DNA of 64,000 nucleotides, from the NCBI RefSeq assembly GCF_034190915.1, contig NW_026947484.1, positions 74,479,482 to 74,543,481 of the forward strand. The letters run 5' to 3'. Source of the stretch: Cavia porcellus (Eukaryota; Chordata; Mammalia; Rodentia; Caviidae). Position 1 is the first letter of the stretch. Each line of letters begins with the position of its first letter. A program made the translations under genes and the position numbers. The notes beneath the pieces are model-generated. The model worked only from the letters and a program-made list of their open reading frames with translations, did no database searches and was not told where the DNA came from. Shown piece after piece: positions 23,930 through 35,595 of this stretch.

Positions 23930-24465
23930 GGAAAACTTTAAGAGGAAGATATTTGGGACTTGGCCAAGAGCCCCAATCTCCCAAATGAGTGCAAGGTGAA
24001 AGCTTAAAATAAATGAGACAAGTGGTATGATTTTACGGCTCCAGGAGAATCAAAAACCTTCTAGCAGAGTTCAAGACTGGGGGCTAAAACAAAGAATGTC
24101 TCTCAGCAGCCCTTACTTATTTAGTTCTTCAAACAAAGAAGAGGTTAGAGTGGAAAATGCAGGAAGTTGAGTAGGATCTTGGGAATTGTTCAAAGGCTTT
24201 TCCAAGTAACAGAATATGCTAATTTAGGAGAACTCTCTTATTTTAATGTAGGAGAAATATCTTAGGAGAAAGTCTCCAGGCTGACTTTCACTACAGGCGG
24301 GAAATGCTTAACTACAATCTCAATGTTAACCGGGTTTGGAGCCAGGTGTCCTCCTCAACTGTGGCTTTATCTTGCCCTTTGAGGCATCTCTTTGTTCTTG
24401 GGTCAGCCATGGCCCAGCCATGCTGTAGCCTCACACATGTGTTCATTTTCCAGTTTCAATGGCTC
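23930..24465. mobile_element. LTR-like block of about 0.5 kb inserted in L1 ORF2
   Basis: L1 coding similarity stops after 'EEGHYILV' (about 23925) and resumes with the next codons at about 24465. The block between therefore interrupted ORF2. It may begin with TG ('tgttaggggaaaac'), has no poly(A) tail, and is of a size fitting a solo LTR. I could not define a target duplication or name the family. Confidence 0.5.
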
Positions 24466-25493
24466 CCAACAGGAAGAGATAACAACCATAAATATCCATG
24501 TACCAAATATGGGAGCCCTCAACTACGTAAGACAATTATTAATAGACATAAAAAATCAAATAGGCAACAACACAATTGTAACAGGAGACCTTAATACCCC
24601 ATTGGCAGAAACAGGTCAACTACACAAAAAATCAACAAAGAAATACCAACACTGAACCAAACCCATGAACAAATGGGCTTAGTAAATGTTTACAGAGTAT
24701 TTCACCCAACAGCATCAGAATACACATTCTTCTAAGGTGCTCATGGGATTTCCTTTAAAATAGACCATATACTAATCCACAGAACATGCTTAAGAAATTG
24801 AAATTATCTGATGCATGTTAAATGATCATAGTGCAATGAAATTGAGAAATTAATGGCAAACGAAACTGTGAAAACTCCATAAACACATAGAAATTAAATA
24901 ACATCCTCCTAAACAACCAATGAGTCACAGATGAAATTAAGGAAGAAATTAAAGAATACCTACAACTAAGTGAGAATGCAGATATAATATACGGGAACTT
25001 TTGGGATACAATGATATCAATCCCAAGAGCAGGACAAGCCCAAAGCCCATACGAGGCAGGAAATTACAAAGATCAGAGCAGAAATTAACACAATGAAGAC
25101 TAAGAAATTAATACAAAGAATTAATGCATCAAAGAGTTGGTTCTTTGAAAGAATAACTAAGATTGATAAACCCTTCACCAAACCTATCAAAAAAAAGGAA
25201 AGAAAAGACTCAAATTCATGCACTGAGGAATGAAAAGGGTTATATCACTACAGATCCTGTGGAAATTCAGAAGATCTTGCTTTGAAAATTTTTACTCTCA
25301 TAGGATGGAAAACATAGGATGGAAATGAATAGACCATAAGATACATGAGTTAAGAAAGCTGAATCAAGAAGATTTAAAAATTCTGAATAATCCAATATCA
25401 GTTAATGAGGTTGAAAATGTAATTAAAAATTACCAACAAAGAAAAGCCGAGGTCCTCATGGATTCATTGCTACATTTACAAGAAATTTTAAAA

Positions 25494-25575
25494 AGGGCTG
25501 ACAATGTAGCTCAGTGGCAAAACACCTGCATGGAAAGTGCAAGGTCATGAGTTCGATTGTAGGTACTAAAAAAAA
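25494..25575 (+). mobile_element. ID-type SINE in L1 ORF2
   Basis: 'gggctgacaatgtagctcag', 'tggaaagtgcaaggtcatga', B-box-like 'gagttcgattgtagg', then an A tail. It is more diverged than the 22918 copy. Confidence 0.8.
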
Positions 25576-26255
25576 ATTAGAGAAGATTTAATGTCATTAA
25601 CCCTCAAACTCTTTAATGAAATTGAAAGGGAAGCAATACTCCCTAACTCATTTCTGGAGGCAAGTATTACCCTGATACCAAAAAACAGAGAAAACCTAAC
25701 AAAAAGAGAGCTCTAAGCCAACTTCCTTAATAAACATAGATGTAAAAATCCTCAGTAAGATACTAGCAAACAGAACACAGCAAATCAGTAACAAGATTAT
25801 ACATCATAACCAAGTGAGATTCATCCCAAGACTGCAGGAATAGTTCAAAATATGCAAATCAATAAATATGATGCACCATATCAACAGAGCCAAACACAAA
25901 AGTCACACAATCATTGTAATAGATGCAGAAGAAGGTTTTGGCAAAGTCCAACACTCACTTGTGACAAAAAAAATCCTGCAAAAAATCAGAATAGATGCTC
26001 TTTACCTCAATCTGATAAAAAAAAAGTTATGTATGACAAATCAAGAGCCAACATCATACTAAATGGACAAAAACTGAAAGCTTTCACTCTAAAATCAGGA
26101 ACAAGACAATGGATGTCACCATTCCTATTCAATATAGTTCTGGAAACATTAGCCAGAGCAATTAAACAAGAGAGAGAAATAAAAGGAATAAGGATTGGAA
26201 ACGAAGAAGTTAAATTATCATTATTCACAAGTGACTTGGTACTCTACATAGAAAA

Positions 26256-26257
<2 letters not shown>

Positions 26258-26288
<31 letters not shown>
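26258..26288. repeat. A31 homopolymer inside the L1 ORF2 relic
   Basis: 31 consecutive adenines just after the degenerate RT active site, at a position where the L1 protein has a Lys/Asn-rich stretch. It is expansion of a short A run, since L1 sequence continues on both sides. Confidence 0.9.
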
Positions 26289-26289
<1 letters not shown>

Positions 26290-26922
26290 CCCACCAAAAG
26301 ATTTCTACATTTAATACAAATTCAGTGGTGTGGCTGGATACAGTCAACACTCAAAAAATCAATAGCATTCCTGTACACAAACAACAAACTCTGTGAGAAA
26401 TAAGGAAAACCAACCATTCACAATAGCATCCAAAACAAAACAAAACAAAATACTTAGGAATCAATCTATCAAAGGAAGTAAAAGAACTAAACCATAAAAA
26501 TTACAGTACTCTGAAATAGAAGATTGAAGAGGATATCAGAAAATGGAAAGAAAGAACCAACATCATGAAAATTGCCTTTCTCCCCAGATTGTTATACAGA
26601 CTTAATGGAATCTCAATCAAAATACTATTAACATACCCCACAGAACTAGAGAAAATATTCCTAAATTCATTTGGAACCAGAGGAGACCTAGGATAGCAAA
26701 GGCAAATCTGGGCAACAAAGGCAAGGCAGGAGGCATCACAATCCCTGACTTGAAATTATACCACAAAGCTACTGTGATAAAATTAGCATGGTAGTGGCAC
26801 CAAACCAGACCTGAGGATTAGTGGAACTGATTGGAAGATTTCAGACACTACTACAAACCCATTCAACCACCTTATCTTTGACAAGGGACCAAACATGTTC
26901 AGTACAAAAAAGATAAATGGTG

Positions 26923-27490
26923 CTGATATACATTACAAAAAACATAGAAATGGTAACAAAATGAAGCATGGGATAATCTTACTATCTAGAAACCACTGCG
27001 AATGTCTTCGCCCCATAATTTGATCATTTAGCAATGTCAAATTGCATATTCTTTTAAGTAAGTCATGTTTTATAATTATAAAACTAAGTCATACTTAACT
27101 GAAGATTTACATGCCACAAAAATCTCACAAAAAACCAACATAAAATTTTAATGTTCTAGTATATTTTTAGTTATGGTCTTTAGTTATAAAACTTGCATGT
27201 TTGTTGATCAGCAGAGTTAAATGAAGAACAATTGCCAGTTATAGAAAAGATGATATATGGCAAACTTGATTTTTTCCTTCTGATTGAGAGATAGTTTAAC
27301 TGTATGCTTTGCAATTTTAAATTTTAAAGTCAGTTTATCTTGATTCCTAAAATTAGTACTTACTGAAATTTACTGAATAAAATAACATGTGCTTCTTTCC
27401 TCTGTCTCTAGTTTGCATTTAGGGTCACCTGTATTATTGTTGGTAATTCTTTTACCTTTCAATGAATACCTAAGATGTTTACAAAAAAAT
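26923..27490 (+). mobile_element. Poly(A)-tailed retrocopy of unidentified RNA in L1 ORF2
   Basis: L1 similarity breaks after 'aaaagataaatggtg' (26908-26922) and resumes with a near-copy, 'aaaataaatggtg' (27491-27503), immediately preceded by an A-rich tail. This is the signature of an insertion of about 570 bp by target-primed reverse transcription. The insert is AT-rich (3'-UTR-like), contains 'gaataaaataa' about 100 bp before its tail, and has no ORF. The parent transcript is not recognised. Confidence 0.6.
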
Positions 27491-28799
27491 AAAATAAATG
27501 GTGGTGGGAAAACTGGCTTTCCACGTGCCAAAGACAAAAACCTGGACCCAAGTCTATAACCATGCACTAAAATTAGAATGGATCAAGGATGCAAATATTA
27601 AGATAAAAACACTAAATATTTTGGAAGAGAAAGCAGGAAGAAATCTTGAAGTCATGGGTGTACTTCAAAGATTCAACAGTTGGAATCTCATCTTATTAAA
27701 AAACTTTTGCATGTCAAAGGACATCACCAACAGATTGAAAAGACAACCCACAGAGTGGGAAAAAATTTAGCCAATTGTTCCTCACACAAAAGACTTATAT
27801 ATAGAACATATAAAGAGCTGAAAAAAAATCAGGCCCCTCAAATTCAAAGACCCAGTCCAAAAATGGGCTGCTGAGATGAATATACATTTCTTAGATGATG
27901 AAATACAAGAGACAAATAAATACATGAAAAAATGTTCACCATCACTGGTCATTTGAGACATGCAAATGGAAACAGCACTGAGATTTCATTTCACCCCAGA
28001 AAGAATGGCTACCATGAAGAAATCAACCAATAACAAATGTTGCTGTGGCTGTGGGGAAAAAGGAACCCTTCTCCATTGTTAGTGGGAGTGTAGACTGGTG
28101 TGACCACTGTGGCAACCAGTGTGAAGATTCCTCAAAAAACTAGAATTAGAGGTCACATTTGACACAGCTATTCCCCTTCTGAGTATTTTCCCAGAATAAT
28201 AAAAAACATTGTACTACACTGGTATATGTGAACCACATTTATAGCAGCACAATTTGTGATAGCTAAATCTTGGAAACAATCCAAATTCCCATGAACCAAA
28301 AAAATAGGTAAGAAAGATGTGGTATATTTATACAATGGAACATTACTCAACTATAAAAAGGATAAGCTTGAGGCTTTTATATGTAAATAGATGCAACTTG
28401 AGACCATACTCATAAGTGAAATAAATCAGACATGTATGTGTGTACATCTAATTGTCTCCCTAGTGTAAGAAGTTGAAAGAGTAAATAAGATCCAAAGTGT
28501 ACCTATTATATAATAGGAAGAAGCTGATCAAAAGAAAAGAGAAACTTGAACAGGAAAAGGGGAAAAGAAGGAAGGAGAAGGAAAAAAATATATAGTTAAG
28601 ATAGTTATACTACTGATTTCGAGTAGCTCATTGAACAGGAAATTTGTGTTTAAATTGTTTGATCAATTTTTCAGGCCTATATCTTGTAATATGAGTAAAT
28701 GCTTTGAATATAATACACAATGCATTAACCATTGTTACACTCCTACTATTTAGCTTTGAAATTTTGTATCATTGTTTTTATTGTTTTTTTCTCTTTCAA

Positions 28800-29120
28800 A
28801 GATATTTTTTAAAATGATAATGTAGACTGTGGATTCTAGCTTAAAATAGAAATGTTTGTTTAATGGCACTTGAGGTGGTGCTGACCAAATGGGATGGAAT
28901 ATACAAAGCTACATCTGACAAGATTATACTCCTAGAAGTCAAAGGAAATGACCCTGGCCCTGCTTATAACTTGCAGGGCAAATCAGTGTCTTTCCAATAC
29001 AGGTGTCTTCCAAAAATTAGGAACCTAGAAGAAATTTCTAAGTGAGGTAACCTGCTTTACCGATAGTCGGAAGCTCTAATGATTCCTCCTCAGTTAAAAA
29101 GAGTGCTTTAAAAATTATTC
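28800..29120. other. Intergenic DNA, no recognised feature
   Basis: The 60-codon frame at 28863-29045 has no recognisable domain. Confidence 0.4.
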
Positions 29121-29126
29121 ATTTTG

Positions 29127-29204
29127 GGGTTGAAGATGTAGCTCAGTGGCACAGTGCCTGCTTGGCAAGCATAAGATACTCGGTTAGATTCCTGGGAGAG
29201 AGAA

Positions 29205-29241
<37 letters not shown>

Positions 29242-29243
29242 CA
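29127..29243 (+). mobile_element. ID-type SINE with a GA/GACA microsatellite tail
   Basis: The ID body 'gttgaagatgtagctcagtg' through 'cggttagattcctggga' is followed directly by (GA)n then (GACA)n at about 29196-29243. The 18-bp flanks 'ttaaaaattattcatttt' (about 29109) and 'ttaaaaattagtcatttt' (about 29248) are a target duplication with one mismatch. The microsatellite therefore grew from the SINE tail. Confidence 0.88.
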
Positions 29244-29649
29244 GGTTTTAAAAATTAGTCATTTTACTACTTTATATATACTTTTAAAATTTGTTACATG
29301 GAAGATTTATTTATCCAGGTACTCATACCAGGCTCAGATTAGACATGGGAATATTGAACTGGTAGAATTTGGAATTTCTCCCATGGTAGGGCGGGGCTGG
29401 CTTCTTTCACCATAGCTGTGGAAATGCCCACAATGCGAGTGCCTTATGTCTCTCTGCTAAGTTTCCAAACCAAGTTGATGGCATCACCACATTCTTCCTG
29501 GAAGGGAATAGTGCCACTGGTGGTATCACCCATGAGCCCCCACCAGGTGCCAATTAAACATGAACAGACACCTAAGTTCCAGATAGAGGAGGAGAGACTC
29601 TGACATACAAAATAAAGATCAAACAAGCACATCACAAAGAAAAAATAAT

Positions 29650-31450
29650 AACTTGGAGGCAGAATAGACTGAGAAGGGAAAACTTGAAAACAAAACTATT
29701 ATTAATGTCATTAAAGAAACAAGCAGTGGTAGTCAAGCCCAGAAACAAAACTGGAATGCCATTTCAAAAGGAAGATTTGGAGAACATAAGAAAACTCTTA
29801 GAAATTAAAACAATGACAGCAGAACTAAAGCTGCTCATAGAAAGTTTAGAAGTTAAGGTTAAAGTGAAACAAAAGGCAATACGAAAGAAAACCAAGGAAA
29901 TGTCATATTATGATAAAATTTATATTTATATGCTCATATTTTGCATAAAAATATAAAACATTGCATTATATTATTAAACATTGTATAAATAGTCCGGGAG
30001 ACTTCTGCAGAAGAAGAATTTTATAAGGAGAGAACAACCAAAATGAATGTGAAAAAGATTAAAGAAATAGTTTAAGAAAATTTCCTACACTGAAATTTAG
30101 GAGTTTCTGGATGTAATGGTGCACGAAGTTCTAACCCAGACATATAATAATCAAGATTCCAGAAATTCAATATAAGAACAGAATATTAAAAGCTGTTAGA
30201 GACAAGAAACAGATAACCTACAGAGGAAGGCCCATCGGAATAATGGCAGACTTCTTGACACAAACCATCAAGTCAAGAAGAGCCTGGAGTGAAATATTCC
30301 AAGCCCTGCAAGAAAATAACCTCCATCCCAGACTGATATACCCTGATTAACTGTCTCTAGAAATTAATGGAGAAACGAGATGCTTCCAAGACAAAGAGGA
30401 ACTTGGGAAATTTGCAACCACCAATCCAACTCTACAGAGAATACTCCAGGGCATTCTAGAGAGAGAGAGAAAAGTACTAGGATTCCAGGAACAGTGGCAG
30501 AGAGGCCTCAGTGAATGGAGCAGAAAACAGAATGAAGAAGATAAGCAGACAACTGATGGCAAAAAAAGAGCATAACAGAAATGAGGCAGAGAAGATTTTA
30601 TTCAAAACTGATATGATTGATAGTATCAAGTCTGAGAGTATAGGCAACTACACTGAAAATGACAAGACTCTACCATACACATTCTGGTTTGATAACTGCC
30701 AGTTTTTGAAGTTCTATGCTATATACAAAGTTGTGTTTTTATTAATACTGTAATGTACTGATATATTCAATGATACTATGTCTGATGATATAGCCAATTC
30801 TATTAGAGATAACAAGAGACAACCCAGGAACCATGGTAGAACTCTTCATACAATGGTCTGTTTTTTTCGTTTCATGTGTTAATAGGAATATGTTTTGTTT
30901 TGTCTTGTTTGTTTTGTTTCTCCCTCTAATATAGAAATATTAGAAATACATGCTAAGACTCATGCATGTGTATAATCTATATCAGTTTATGAGAACTGAT
31001 CATATGACACATGATGAAATGAACAGATACTTAGAAGAAAAAAAGACACTAAAATACCCAGTGCTGATCCTGGAGTGTCATAATGTGAAACCCAGCAATC
31101 GTGTTATTTTTTGTTCAGAGTGATACTAGCCTGCATTGGTTTGTTCAATCTCAACATAATTGAAGGTATGGATAACTGCATGTATGTTTAAGTGGATAGG
31201 ATTGATAACCATATTACTAAGTTTTTGTTGGATAGTTGAACAGAACTGGGTGCAGTCTCGCTGTTGGAATTCCCATTTTACATGTTCTATTTTTGTACCT
31301 TGAACAACTATTTGTAAAATGACAATATGTAAACATCAACCAGTGATTTCTTACTATCTATTTTTTCTCTGAACGTATGTATTATTTCTACCTATTTTCT
31401 ATTTTGTTTAGTTTTTCTTTAAAATTTTTTTAAAAATCGTGATGATTGTT
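29650..31450 (+). mobile_element. HAL1-like L1 derivative (ORF1 only)
   Basis: A Lys/Glu-rich coiled-coil-like region (about 29690-29900) is followed by an ORF1 C-terminal domain with stop codons: 'KKQITYRGRPIGIMADF'-like residues and 'IKSRRAWSEIFQALQENNLH' (about 30265-30325), then 'KEELGKFATTNPTLQRILQ' (about 30395-30455). No ORF2 follows. Instead there is AT-rich non-coding DNA with TTTTG-rich patches (about 30890) to about 31450. Half-L1 (HAL1) elements have this plan. The boundaries are approximate. Confidence 0.6.
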
Positions 31451-32485
31451 TACAAAAATCACACAACTCTGAGACTAGAAACGTGAGTGTTTAGGAAGAT
31501 GCACGTTCACCTTGGCTACAAAAGGAAGGAGAAACAAATGCTTATCTTTCTGGGAGGAAATAATTATGTTACTCTTAGGCTTCTATTGATGCTGTTACGG
31601 TTTACAGGCGCTTCGAGTTGCTCCTCTGCATGTAATTTATCTTTATTTTCTAGTCATTTTTAAACCTTACACTTTGTTTTCGCAGTGTCCTCTGCGGTTT
31701 CTCTGGAGTTTTCAACAGTCCCAGTGAAGATTTGATGGGGCTCCTCCAGCATCCTTTAAGACTCCCTGTAGAGCGCTAAGGTTGTAGTCTGGGGTAGTTA
31801 ATATCCTTAGACAGAAAAGTTACACTCCTGAGAAAAATCACCGGACACGCTAGAACAGCCTTTGGGTGATGTTCAAAGACACAGGATCCTGAAAGAAAAC
31901 TAGGAGTGATGGACTCTTCCCAGAAAAAATAGCGAGGGAATATGTGGAATAGAATGCTACGTTAAAAATGATCCATTACCCAGAGTTAAAAGAGGTGTGA
32001 AATGTTCCAGAGTTAAAAGGGAAGTGAAATCAGCTGTGGCCTGGCTGATCTTCCAGGGATGATGAAGAAGTAGCCAGATGGGCACTATAACCTCTAGTCC
32101 GTACGAGACAAGATTAGAGCCAGACAGAGAATCGTATGAGTTGAATGTTGCTAATGTGTTGTGTGAAACCTCTTATTCGGCAAAGGAGAGGTTATAGCAG
32201 TGTTAGGGAACTGCCTGTTGGAACCTGAGGATGCAGTGATATTCTTGCAGCCCACAATCAATGCAGCATATTGGAAAGCTAAGCATCAAAATAACATTTA
32301 TCTATGCTCAAGCCTCTCCATTTTGATGAGCAGTTTAAAAGACCTGCATTCAAGAATTGCAGGGTCAGTTTACCAACAACAAAATATCAAAAGCTAGTTT
32401 CTTTTTGAAGGAGGTTTTCAGATTCATTTTATCTAGCTTTAAAGAAAAACCAATTATTAACAAAGGGACAAATGAAGGAGACAGC
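31450..32485. other. Intergenic DNA, no recognised feature
   Basis: Mixed-composition unique-looking sequence. No exon or repeat consensus recognised. Confidence 0.4.
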
Positions 32486-32487
32486 AA

Positions 32488-32680
32488 CTAAATAATTTTT
32501 TCCAGAGGAAGCTTGGAGCCAAAACTTTTCCTGATATCCAACATGACCTTGAAGAAATCTCTTCAACCCTCTGCTCTTTAGTTCCCATTGCTGTACAGGG
32601 AAAATACTATCATAGCTTCCACATCGAGGTATTAGGGAAATTCACAAAATGCACTGTTCTCAATTAAATTCACTGCATAC
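32488..32680 (+). mobile_element. MIR SINE fragment
   Basis: 'atgaccttgaagaaatctct' and 'tcaaccctctgctctttagt' followed by 'gctgtacagggaaaatac' is a decayed MIR in plus orientation. Confidence 0.5.
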
Positions 32681-33179
32681 AGAAACCCAGGAAGACATCG
32701 TTGCTCCTTTCAACTTTATAGAAATCCTTTAAATAATATAGTGAGCAAGAATCATCACTTGTTTATTTTGTTCACACAAACATTCCAAATTACAAAATAG
32801 AAACTTTATGTACAACCATTAGGGTTTTCTGTATTATGTCTTTCAAAATTGTAAGCACATTGGTTCTCGGCTGCATGGTAACTCTATGCTATGCCTCTTG
32901 CTTCTTGTTACCCTGCTGCTGCTGGTATCTAAGGCAGAGGATAGGAAAGGGCCTGTCTTTTCCTGTTGACAAGATCCTGCTCTTGTTTCCTTATCTTGCT
33001 CATCCCAGTGCAATTAAATTGCATGCTTGAATCCCAGCAGATGTTCTGAAGAACCTCTCAAATGCGTGATTTACAAAGACTACTTCGGAGTTGAAGAAGG
33101 CTAGGGAGTGACATTGTTACTGTAAGAGCAGAAGGATAAATCCACCAAAAGGACTCCTGGGCTTAAATTCTTTTTCGAG

Positions 33180-33545
33180 GATTCCAAGCTAATTAAAAGA
33201 AGACAATATACAAAAGATGACCTTTTCTGCATATGCTATAAATATGCCATCATTAATGAACTTCATTACAGGAAAGTGCAGACAATGGCAACTCTAGTTT
33301 AGTTTAACATTTAACTGAAGGCATGGACCAGCAGCCTGGTAGTTAATGTTTTAAGTAGTTAAAATATTATTACAAAGCCATTCTTTAAGAACTGACATGG
33401 ACATTAAAAATAAATGAGAATATTCTAAAGCAATAAGTTTTGTTTGGACTTTGGATCATATTAATGATTAATTTTTCTTGTTTCAGCTAAAGATAATCTA
33501 AAAATATTAATCAGAGAGAAAGAATTATAATCCTGAGTAGGTCTT
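33180..33545. other. AT-rich unique segment dense in homeodomain-type motifs
   Basis: No repeat consensus fits. The segment contains several ATTAAT/TTAATGA core motifs, for example 'catcattaatgaacttcatt' (about 33250) and 'catattaatgattaattttt' (about 33458). Such composition is common in distal enhancers, but this is only a suggestion from composition. Confidence 0.25.
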
Positions 33546-34054
33546 ACCACATCCTCCCCTATAGTTACATGGCTTTTCACTATATTACCTAAGGGAAATT
33601 TGTTTTACACTGAAGACAGACTAAAACAAATTTAGCCTTTGTAGCTAGAGAGAAATGATGGGGATTTTAAAAAAACAAAATAGCATTATAATGTACTGAC
33701 AAATTCAAAGCAACTGTTCTGAACAATGAATGGGTAAGACAGCTTTAGACCAAAGGACTGGGATCATAGTGACAGAGAGGAAATACCCTGGATTTATTTT
33801 TTTCCTAAAAACTGAGCTATGTTTCAAGTAATTTCATTCAAATCTTCCATATAAGTTTGAATGGTGTTACTCCAAAAATGACATGAAGAACAACAGAGAC
33901 ACATCTGAGCACCCTGTCTGCTTTTATTAGAAACACATGCGTAATTGTGATGAACAAATCTTTGTTAAGTTCAGCAGCAGTGGGTCCAGGCTAGCCATAG
34001 GGGAACTAACTGGGGGCCTCCGGGAAATGGTAAATCTCCTCCCAATGCTTCCAG

Positions 34055-34272
34055 TGTGGAGATCACCTGGGTTCAAATCTCTACTGTACCGTTTAGCAGC
34101 TCCATGATTTAAGAAAAGTTCTCTAACCTCTTTAAACCTGTTTCTTGTGCAGAAAATAAAAACAAAAGCAGATAGTAACAGTCACCATCTCCCAGGGTAA
34201 AATGACATGATGTATATGAAGCAATTAGTACAGACCTCACACATAATAAATAATAAGCAATAAATGTCAGCT
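34055..34272 (+). mobile_element. MIR SINE, nearly full length
   Basis: 'cacctgggttcaaatctcta', 'tttagcagctccatgattta', 'ctctaacctctttaaacctg', 'caattagtacagacctcaca' and 'agcaataaatgtcagctg' are in canonical MIR order. Confidence 0.85.
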
Positions 34273-34487
34273 GTGAGCTTGGATGATTTAGCGTATCCTG
34301 GGTATATAACCCAACTTATTTTTTGAAAATTATTTAGGCAGGGAATATCTTATCACCAAATGAAAAATTTTAAATTCAGTGGTTTCTTCCAGGTACTCAA
34401 TCCACTTCCTTATATAAATTAGAAGAGAGAACAAGAAGAAACCATAATGTGATCTTTAACACTTGCACGGTTGTTTCACAGTGGGAG

Positions 34488-34560
34488 AGGGCCTAGGAGA
34501 GCTCAAAGTGCATTGGACTTGAAATTAGAAAGTACCTGGATTCAATTCTTAGCTTGGTCC
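34488..34560 (+). mobile_element. MIR SINE fragment cut by an MLT1 insertion
   Basis: 'aagtgcattggacttgaaat' and 'acctggattcaattcttagc' are MIR 5' sequence that stops at the MLT1 boundary. Confidence 0.5.
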
Positions 34561-34562
34561 CT

Positions 34563-35158
34563 GTAGTGGATTAAACGGTGGGTCTCTAAAGATACGCCCA
34601 ATTTCTAAGCTCTCCAGTACCTATACATGTGACCTTATTCGGAAATAGGGTCTTTGCAGATATAATTAGATTAAGGATTTCAAGGTGAAATCATCTTGGA
34701 TTCAGAGAGGGTCTGAGTTCGATGAAAAGTGTCTTTGTAAGAGGCATAAAAGGAGAAGACACAAAAATACATGGAAGGAAATGCTACGTGAAAGCATAGC
34801 AAAGACTGTAGTGACATGCCTGCATACCATGGCATGTTAAAATTGTAACACGGGAAGCTGAAGCAGGAGGACCACCATGAGGGCGAGGCCAGCCTGGGCT
34901 ACACGAGTGAGTTCAAGGCCAGCCTGCACTACGCAACAAGACCCTGTCTCAATCAATCAATCCATCAAGAGTCGTGAGCAGCTATCAGAAATTAGGAGAG
35001 AGGCAAAAAGTGGATTTTCCTGGGACTGCAGAAGGAACCAACCCTGCTGATCCCTAACTTCAAACTTCTGGTCTACAGAACTGGGAGAGAATAAACTTCA
35101 GTCATTTCAAGCCATTTTGAACTTGTTATAGCAACTTTAAGAAATCTCATAGTGTCAC
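34563..35158 (+). mobile_element. MLT1-like LTR carrying a nested B1-type SINE
   Basis: The 5' half 'tggattaaacggtgggtctc' and 'gaaatagggtctttgcagat' and the 3' half 'acaaacttctggtctac'-like sequence, 'ctgggagagaataaacttca' and 'gttatagcaactttaag' are MLT1. A B1-type SINE interrupts at about 34806-34972. Confidence 0.8.
34806..34972 (+). mobile_element. B1/7SL-type SINE with internal duplication
   Basis: 'ggaagctgaagcaggaggac' is followed by two copies of the arm 'aggccagcctgggctac' and 'aggccagcctgcactac', then 'caagaccctgtctcaatcaa'. The tandem arm is the internal duplication of rodent quasi-dimeric B1. Confidence 0.8.
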
Positions 35159-35595
35159 TAAGTTGGAAAGTTTAGTGAACGTCTTTGAGCACTGAGCGAC
35201 AGAGCATAGGGACGCCTGGGCTTAGCATACGCTGAGAAATGAGAGTTGAGTGCATTCTTTCTCTTCATCTTACAACAACATGATTTTGCGTCATCCTAAT
35301 TTTCAAATGAGAAAATCGATTCCCTCAAAGTCCTCTAGCATACTGAGCAGGTTTTCTGGTTCCAGTACAAGTGGCTTTTGAAGCACACCAATTTGTTCTC
35401 TCTCTTGCCTGCAGAATTTTGCTGTAGTTCTGTTTGCCGCTGTATACAATGAAATTGCCCAATATACCGTGAATTCATAGAATATAATATTGGTTGGAAG
35501 GAGGAAGGGGAAATTAAAAGTAGAAAGTTAAAAGGGAGTCTGAGAAAAGTACACAGAGTCCAGAGACAAACCATTGATTTTAAAATAAAACTTTA
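35159..35595. other. Intergenic DNA, no recognised feature
   Basis: Unique-looking. The minus-strand frame of 79 codons at 35335-35574 has no recognised domain. Confidence 0.4.

Larger units (their letters stand above)
23646..28440 (+). pseudogene. L1 ORF2p relic (endonuclease and reverse transcriptase)
   Basis: ORF2p nicks DNA and reverse-transcribes L1 RNA. The endonuclease start is visible as VVSINVNGLNSPIKRNK (from about 23662). The catalytic glutamate of the QETHL motif has become glycine (MQGTHL, about 23755). After the LTR-like block the domain resumes at QQEEITTINIHVPNMGA (about 24470). RT is seen as '[17 protein letters not shown]' (about 25910) and '[19 protein letters not shown]' (about 26090). 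The FADD active site reads FTSD (about 26226), so one catalytic Asp is lost. The C-terminal cysteine-rich motif CGCGEKGTLLHC is at about 28045 and the YTMEHY motif at about 28330. It cannot encode an active enzyme. Confidence 0.9.
21400..28800 (+). mobile_element. L1 LINE, near full length, inactive
   Basis: In order: a GC-richer 5' region (about 21400-22320), an ORF1 relic, an ORF2 relic, and an AT-rich 3' region ending near 28800. The element is broken by many stop codons and frameshifts and by four later insertions: an ID SINE at 22918, an LTR-like block at about 23930, an ID SINE at about 25494 and a retrocopy at about 26923. Removing these leaves about 6 kb, the normal L1 length. The 5' boundary is approximate. 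Confidence 0.85.

Noticed and set aside
21400..28800. Active L1
   Set aside because: Stops and frameshifts throughout, endonuclease Glu replaced by Gly, RT FADD replaced by FTSD, plus four insertions.
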